Source: Mesorhizobium sp. (lineage in GTDB: Bacteria; Pseudomonadota; Alphaproteobacteria; Rhizobiales; Rhizobiaceae). From it: a stretch of DNA of 34,654 nucleotides. Position 1 is the stretch's first letter. Every line of letters begins with the position of its first letter. The notes beneath the pieces are model-generated. The model did no database searches. It was given only the letters and a program-made list of their open reading frames with translations, and had not been told where the DNA came from. The stretch is taken from assembly GCF_004962245.1 (NCBI RefSeq), contig NZ_SUHQ01000042.1, forward strand, positions 1 to 34,654, in the 5' to 3' direction. A program made the position numbers and the translations under genes. This document shows, one piece after another, positions 31,169 to 34,654 of this stretch.

Positions 31169-32430
31169 TGGCTGGAGCTCCTGCTGCTGCTCCTGACGAC
31201 CGTTCGGTCCTGCGAAACCTTCGCAGGGCGGGCAACACCTCGCGCGATGGTCGCGGCCGTATCGCCACGATGCCGCCGATCCTGCAATACGGATTCCGAC
31301 CGTTCTTTTTCCTGGCAGCCCTTTATGCAGGCCTTGCGATCCCGGCGTGGCTCGGAGTGCATTTTACGGGCCACACGCTTCCGGGGCCGTTCCCCGGACT
31401 GGCATGGCACGCTCACGAGATGCTGTTCGGGTATCTGAGCGCCGTTGCCACTGGATTCGTCCTCACGGCGATACCCAACTGGACGGGCCGTCTTCCTCTG
31501 AGCGGCTTGCCTCTCGCCGGGCTGGTGGCACTGTGGCTGATTGGCCGAGCCGCCTGCGCCCTGGTGGCGGAGCCGGTCTTCGCTGCGGTGGCCGATCTCG
31601 CATTCCCATCGGTCCTTGCTTTCGTCATTTGGCGCGAGGTCGTCGCAGGCAGGAACTGGAAGAATGCACCAGTCGCGGCGATGATCACACTGTTCGGCGT
31701 CGCCAACGCCCTGCATCACGGCGAGAACCTTGGACTCGCGCCCGATAATTTGGGCCTGCGGCTGGCACTCGGCGCGGCAGCGATGCTCATCGCCCTGATC
31801 GGTGGACGAATCGTCCCCAGCTTCACGCGCAACTGGCTGGTCAAGGCTGGCAAAGCACGACTGCCCGCGAGCTTCGATCGGATTGACGAGGCGGCCCTCG
31901 TGACGACGGCGCTCGCCGCCGGCCTCTGGATCGCCGTTCCGGAATCGGCGGCGACGGGTGCCGCGCTGTTCGCCGCCGGAACGCTCCTGGCTGCGAGACT
32001 GATCCGCTGGAGGGGTCACCAGACTGTCAGGGAGCCGATCCTCCTCATCCTTCACGTCGGTTACGGATGGCTGGCTGTGGCCCTCTTATTCCTCGGAGCT
32101 TCCAATGTCTCGGATGCAGTGCCCGAAAGCGCCGCGCTCCACGCGCTGACTGCGGGCGCGATCGGAACCATGACGCTTGCTGTCATGACGCGCGCAAGTC
32201 TTGGTCACACGGGCAGGGAGATCGTCGCGGACCGCACCGTCGTCGCAAATTACTGCGCGGTTTCGCTGGGCGCGGTCCTGCGGGTGGCGGCTCCTTTCAC
32301 GGGCGAGTGGTACGTGCATGTGCTTGCTTGCGGCGGCGCGCTCTGGAGCGCGGCGTTCCTCCTGTTTGTCGTTCGATTCGCGCCAGTTCTTTTTCGGGCG
32401 CGAGCAACGTCAACCTCGAGAAGGTCGTAA
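31168..32430 (+). CDS. nnrS: NnrS-family membrane protein
   Basis: A 420-residue integral membrane protein with about twelve spans. It has the NnrS landmarks QYGFRPFFFLAALYAGLAIP, AWHAHEMLFGYLSAVATGFV, LTAIPNWTGR, NALHHGEN, GGRIVPSFTRNWL and LHALTAGAIGTMTLAVMTRA. NnrS contains heme and copper and eases nitric oxide stress during denitrification. ATG 31168 overlaps the preceding stop, with GGAGGAGG upstream. MPPILQYG (residue 36) is a possible internal start, because residues 1-35 are a polar extension. It closes the denitrification block. Confidence 0.95.
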   Translation: MAGAPAAAPDDRSVLRNLRRAGNTSRDGRGRIATMPPILQYGFRPFFFLAALYAGLAIPAWLGVHFTGHTLPGPFPGLAWHAHEMLFGYLSAVATGFVLTAIPNWTGRLPLSGLPLAGLVALWLIGRAACALVAEPVFAAVADLAFPSVLAFVIWREVVAGRNWKNAPVAAMITLFGVANALHHGENLGLAPDNLGLRLALGAAAMLIALIGGRIVPSFTRNWLVKAGKARLPASFDRIDEAALVTTALAAGLWIAVPESAATGAALFAAGTLLAARLIRWRGHQTVREPILLILHVGYGWLAVALLFLGASNVSDAVPESAALHALTAGAIGTMTLAVMTRASLGHTGREIVADRTVVANYCAVSLGAVLRVAAPFTGEWYVHVLACGGALWSAAFLLFVVRFAPVLFRARATSTSRRS

Positions 32431-33050
32431 AACCGAGGAAAAATACGACTGCTGGCGGAATGCTGTGGCAGGGCGCGCAGCTACGCGCGATTTCCCCGAC
32501 CGGCAAGCTGAAGAGGGGTTGTCAGGAAGGCGTTGGAGGCGTTGTTTGTATCCGCGTGAGTTATACCTTGGAGATTACTCAGTCCAAACAGTACGCCGAA
32601 GCCGAATGGTACGCCGACGTCTGGCTGGTCGTCTTCTGGGTCACCTACGCGCCGGAAGGTCGTAATCTGAGCATTGATTTCATTGTCTTTTTTTGTGTTC
32701 CTCAAGTCTTCCCGTATCGTTCCGCGACTAATGACAACGTCGAACAACCGACAGCTGCCGCTGCAGGCCGGTGGCCGATAGCAGTGATTCCACTTCGTCT
32801 AGTTGCTACAACGACAGAATTCGAAGAAGACGCCTAGTAAACGTCCAGTACATCGACGATGGTGTGCCGGGGACCCCGGCCCTTCCCCCCTGCCCTCATC
32901 TGCCCCGACGGCGAAGCAGGCACTATCGACAACAATGAGATGTAAAGCGCGACTGCGGAGTGTATCATTTTAATACAATCCTCGATTGGTAGACTCGCGC
33001 GTTGCACGGTCGGTTAATTCTGCGTCAGGTCAAGGGGGGAAAAGGCTGCG
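32431..33050. other. Gap without a supported gene after nnrS
   Basis: Around 32480-32750 both strands stay open: minus TFRRVGDPEDDQPDVGVPFG, plus AEAEWYADVWLVVFWVTYAP. Neither has a start with a ribosome site or a family match, so no choice can be made. The DNA after 32750 is poorer in GC and shows no terminator with a clean stem. Confidence 0.45.
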
Positions 33051-33061
33051 ATGGAGGAACA

Positions 33062-33270
33062 ATGATGTCTGTGCAAAAAAGGACTATCGAACGAACAGAG
33101 CAGACTATGTGATTGCCGCGCAGCATGGTCGACCGACCGCTGATGGCGATCGCGATGAGATGCTGGCAAGAAAAAAGAAATCCCTGTGGCTGAAAGATCG
33201 GCGATCTGCCGAATTGGCCGCAAACCCGTCGGAAAGTTCAACAGAACCGAAACCCAGAACGCGCGGCTAG
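33062..33270 (+). pseudogene. Small ORF broken or shifted at an A-run
   Basis: A strong ribosome site (GGAGGAACA) precedes ATG ATG at 33062/33065. The frame reads MMSVQKRT and ends after 16 codons. The frame one base back reads KKDYRTNRADYVIAAQHGRP, continues to ARKKKSLWLKDRRSAELA and ends at 33270. The two join at a run of six A (33075-33080), so a -1 shift there would give a protein of about 69 residues. It could be a decayed gene, slippage, or two tiny coupled ORFs (GTG 33109 overlaps the first stop). There is no family match. Confidence 0.3.
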
Positions 33271-33286
33271 CGGTCCAGCGCCAGTC

Positions 33287-33478
33287 CTACTGCCCATCGT
33301 CAAGCCCCCGTTTGGGCGAAGCTGGCGGCGCATTCCGGTCTGAGCAATCGAGGTTGGACCATTGCGCACAAGGAGCGGGCCTATCGCCCTCGCTGCCGCG
33401 GTCCACGAGTTTTGCGAATCCGAAGGCGAAAAGAAGCGCCAGGACAACCACTATTCGGACTGTCGCATGCAATTGCAA
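33287..33478 (-). CDS. Small single-span membrane or exported protein
   Basis: A 63-residue frame with start TTG 33478 and an AGGCGAG ribosome site upstream. The N-terminus is one hydrophobic segment (VRIVVVLALLFAFGFAKLV). A polar, Pro-rich tail with two cysteines follows (CAQWSNLDCSD, then NAPPASPKRG). It could be an anchored periplasmic protein or a cleaved signal plus small mature peptide. No ATG in this frame fits. There is no family recognition. Confidence 0.5.
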   Translation of the reverse strand: MQLHATVRIVVVLALLFAFGFAKLVDRGSEGDRPAPCAQWSNLDCSDRNAPPASPKRGLDDGQ

Positions 33479-33515
33479 CAGAATCTCGCCTGGGATTGAC
33501 CCAGTTCGGAGGGGT

Positions 33516-33689
33516 CTAGCGTTTTTTGGTCAGAAAGCGGGCTTCTCGTATAAGCGACGCCCAGCTATATCCCAACACGGCGATAAGGTCGCGAGCCTGC
33601 TGTTCGGTGACACCCGCCTCTTTAACCAAGCGCTGAACAATAGAGTTGTCAGGGGGGGCGCTGGGTGTTCTGTCCCTATCGTCAGCCAT
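33516..33689 (-). CDS. Small soluble protein, possibly DUF3606-like
   Basis: A 57-residue protein from ATG 33689. The polar N-terminus (MADDRDRTPSAPPD) is followed by a two-helix unit, NSIVQRLVKEAGVTEQQARD then LIAVLGYSWASLIREARFL, ending in KKR. Short rhizobial proteins of this pattern (including DUF3606) are known without function. No strong ribosome site is visible. The frame stays open to TTG 33836, so a 106-residue form is possible. Confidence 0.5.
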   Translation of the reverse strand: MADDRDRTPSAPPDNSIVQRLVKEAGVTEQQARDLIAVLGYSWASLIREARFLTKKR

Positions 33690-33913
33690 CGGAAAAAAGT
33701 CCCTAGGCAGCCTAACGCGACCATTTGGATTGAGTTCCTTCACGATGGCTTCCGCGATCACGGAATTACTCGAATCGCCATACTCAATACTGTCCAGCGG
33801 CAGCGGAGCCCCATCCGCTAGGCCGGTGCCTGTCAAGCCCCCCGCCCAACTGGTGCCGGCCGTCCCCTCTTTGCAAATGTGGAAAGTCGCCTATTGCGAA
33901 CGCCCGATGGCTA

Positions 33914-34048
33914 TTAAGGCGCTGGGGTGTCGGAGCTGACGAGCGGATTCGGGGCCGAGAGCTCGAAGCCTTTGGGCGCCATGAAGAGCAGCACGATGAC
34001 CAATGCGATGGATGCAATCACGGCAGCTGTGCCAGCAACTTTTCTCAT
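33914..34048 (-). CDS. 44-residue single-span membrane protein
   Basis: ATG 34048 follows GGGAG with four bases between. The protein opens MRKVAGTAAVIASIALVIVL, one membrane span, then LFMAPKGFELSAPN and a short Pro/Ser tail. An in-frame ATG seven codons earlier (34069, MKLSGRL) would add a basic extension. The frame has a proper stop at 33914. The function is unknown. It lies 111 bp downstream of a decayed stress-protein gene on the same strand. Confidence 0.6.
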   Translation of the reverse strand: MRKVAGTAAVIASIALVIVLLFMAPKGFELSAPNPLVSSDTPAP

Positions 34049-34159
34049 CAATCTCCCGGACAACTTCATTTGCCACCCGACTGGACGCGAACCCGGCTTG
34101 AATTTGTATAGGCGCCTCTCGTCATCAGCCCGAACGGGTCTATAGGCTGGATCCTGCTT

Positions 34160-34569
34160 TTAATCGACGCGCGCCACCACCAAAATGACACCTTGTGCAG
34201 CGTTCGGATCGCCGGGCTTTTTGGCAAGATCGGCGAGTGTCCCGAAAAGCCCGCCAGCAAAGCCGCACCAGGACGGCGCCGACGAGAGTCAAAGCAGCGA
34301 CCGCTCCGAAAGGACCTCTGCCGGAGTCTCCAAAGATGCCCAGATTTGCTAACAGACCAACTGTCGTGCCAAGAACGACACCTGCGCCGGGACTCTGCCG
34401 GACGGCGCTCATTCATCGTTGTTAGACCCGACGGCGCAAATTGTTCACAGTTGTCGTTGGAACAGCCGACGACGCCAATCTGTTCGCGAGGAACTCCCGC
34501 TGCCCGAAGCGCGGCAATGGCACATGCTGTCTGCGCATATGAATCGAACAGTTTGCTAAGCATTCGCAT
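34160..34569 (-). pseudogene. General stress protein 17M-like relic with two frameshifts
   Basis: Three minus-strand frames join in order. Frame one has MLSKLFDSYAQTACAIAALR then AAGVPREQIGVVGCSND. Frame two has SPGAGVVLGTTVGLLANLG then GRGPFGAVAALTLVGAVL. Frame three has GFAGGLFGTLADLAKKPGDP then GVILVVARVD and a stop at 34160. Together they follow the family of 17M-like stress proteins: an N-terminal Y-x-x-A alpha/beta unit, a Gly-rich hydrophobic centre and a final V-x-V-A-R strand. The shifts lie near 34415-34440 and near 34265-34275. Unless they are sequencing errors, the gene is dead. Confidence 0.6.
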
Positions 34570-34582
34570 TTGGCATCAAGTC

Positions 34583-34606
34583 GCCCGCCGCTCGTAAGCG
34601 GCGGGC
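34583..34606. repeat. Perfect 10-bp stem hairpin
   Basis: GCCCGCCGCT and AGCGGCGGGC flank CGTA. There is no T-run on either strand, so intrinsic termination is doubtful. It lies between the right-edge gene end and the stress-protein relic and may be an intergenic repeat. Confidence 0.6.
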
Positions 34607-34627
34607 TGTCCTCCCAGTTGCTTTAGG

Positions 34628-34654
34628 TCATTCAATGATTTTGATGATCTTGCG
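34628..34654 (-). CDS. Possible C-terminal end of a gene entering from the right
   Basis: The minus-strand frame at the right edge reads RKIIKIIE then TGA at 34628. Only eight codons are visible. The Ile/Lys-rich end is protein-like but cannot be identified. The following hairpin fits the end of a gene. Confidence 0.25.
   Translation of the reverse strand, partial: RKIIKIIE

Noticed and set aside
30712..32055. 447-residue minus-strand frame opposite nnrS
   Set aside because: Low-complexity R/S/Q-rich composition and a certain gene on the other strand.
19400..32430. Complete denitrification pathway
   Set aside because: Only N2O reduction, pseudoazurin and NnrS are encoded; no nitrite or nitric oxide reductase genes are in the window.
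32481..32747. 88-residue minus-strand frame after nnrS
   Set aside because: It reads moderately like protein, but so does the opposite strand, and neither has a start signal or homology that I recognise.
34583..34654. Hairpin near the right edge as an IS200/IS605-type element end
   Set aside because: Such elements have end hairpins, but no tnpA or tnpB sequence is visible in the window, so the idea cannot be supported.
1..34654. tRNA, rRNA, CRISPR array, intact insertion sequence
   Set aside because: No cloverleaf-like sequence, regularly spaced repeat or complete transposase was found on reading the window; only an integrase relic is present.

Overview
The window looks like the chromosome or a large replicon of an alphaproteobacterium of the rhizobial/Mesorhizobium type. 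The basis is high GC, TGATG/ATGA-coupled operons, FadR-type GntR regulation, a Tat-dependent nosZ with nosX, and FixK/NnrR-like TTGCG-N4-C(A/G)CAA boxes. The assignment is by inference, because no 16S or housekeeping marker lies here.

Region 1 (1-8065, all minus strand, transcribed from high to low coordinates) is a catabolic and uptake cluster. Its order is a FadR/GntR regulator, an ABM-fold small enzyme, an HpcH/HpaI-type aldolase, a D-2-hydroxyacid dehydrogenase, a Tat-exported solute-binding protein, two MalF/MalG-type permeases, a MalK/UgpC-type ATPase and the start of a secreted protein. Two perfect hairpins sit between the binding-protein gene and the permease genes. The substrate is probably a sugar, polyol or sugar acid, but it cannot be read from the sequence.

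Region 2 (8066-11680) has a long stretch with no convincing gene, a rhizobial-type membrane protein, a 25-residue membrane peptide gene, a possible small gene and a single-chain nucleotidyltransferase-HEPN protein.

Region 3 (11680-14653) is the most unusual part. A PhoB/OmpR-like regulator with a degenerate receiver is preceded by two copies of a TGTTGCAACA palindrome. It is followed by a tandem 11-bp Pho-box-like repeat, then a PLP-dependent alpha-oxoamine synthase (BioF/KBL/SPT/CqsA superfamily) translationally coupled to a GNAT acyltransferase. This looks like a small regulated biosynthetic unit for an acylated or aminoketone product.

Region 4 (14654-19400) is a gene graveyard and accessory zone. 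It holds relics of a Fic protein, a universal stress protein, a GlcG/HbpS-like protein and a tyrosine integrase. It also holds a GSU2403-type nucleotidyltransferase-fold gene whose promoter is bracketed by two related 32-bp palindromes, a KTSC-domain gene and some very small ORFs.

Region 5 (19400-32430) is a denitrification module for the last step, nitrous oxide reduction. A ferritin-like protein gene is divergent from a complete nosRZDFYLX operon, followed by a DUF1858 protein, a pseudoazurin (an electron donor), a 123-residue unknown and nnrS. FNR/NnrR-type boxes occur upstream of nosR, the DUF1858 gene and the pseudoazurin gene. Two of them lie about 82 bp before the start codon with a plausible -10 element, which suggests co-induction by low oxygen and nitric oxide. 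No nir or nor genes are in the window.

Region 6 (32431-34654) carries only tiny genes and relics: a small TM protein read from TTG, a 57-residue protein, a 44-residue TM protein, a twice-frameshifted general-stress-protein relic and a hairpin near the right edge.
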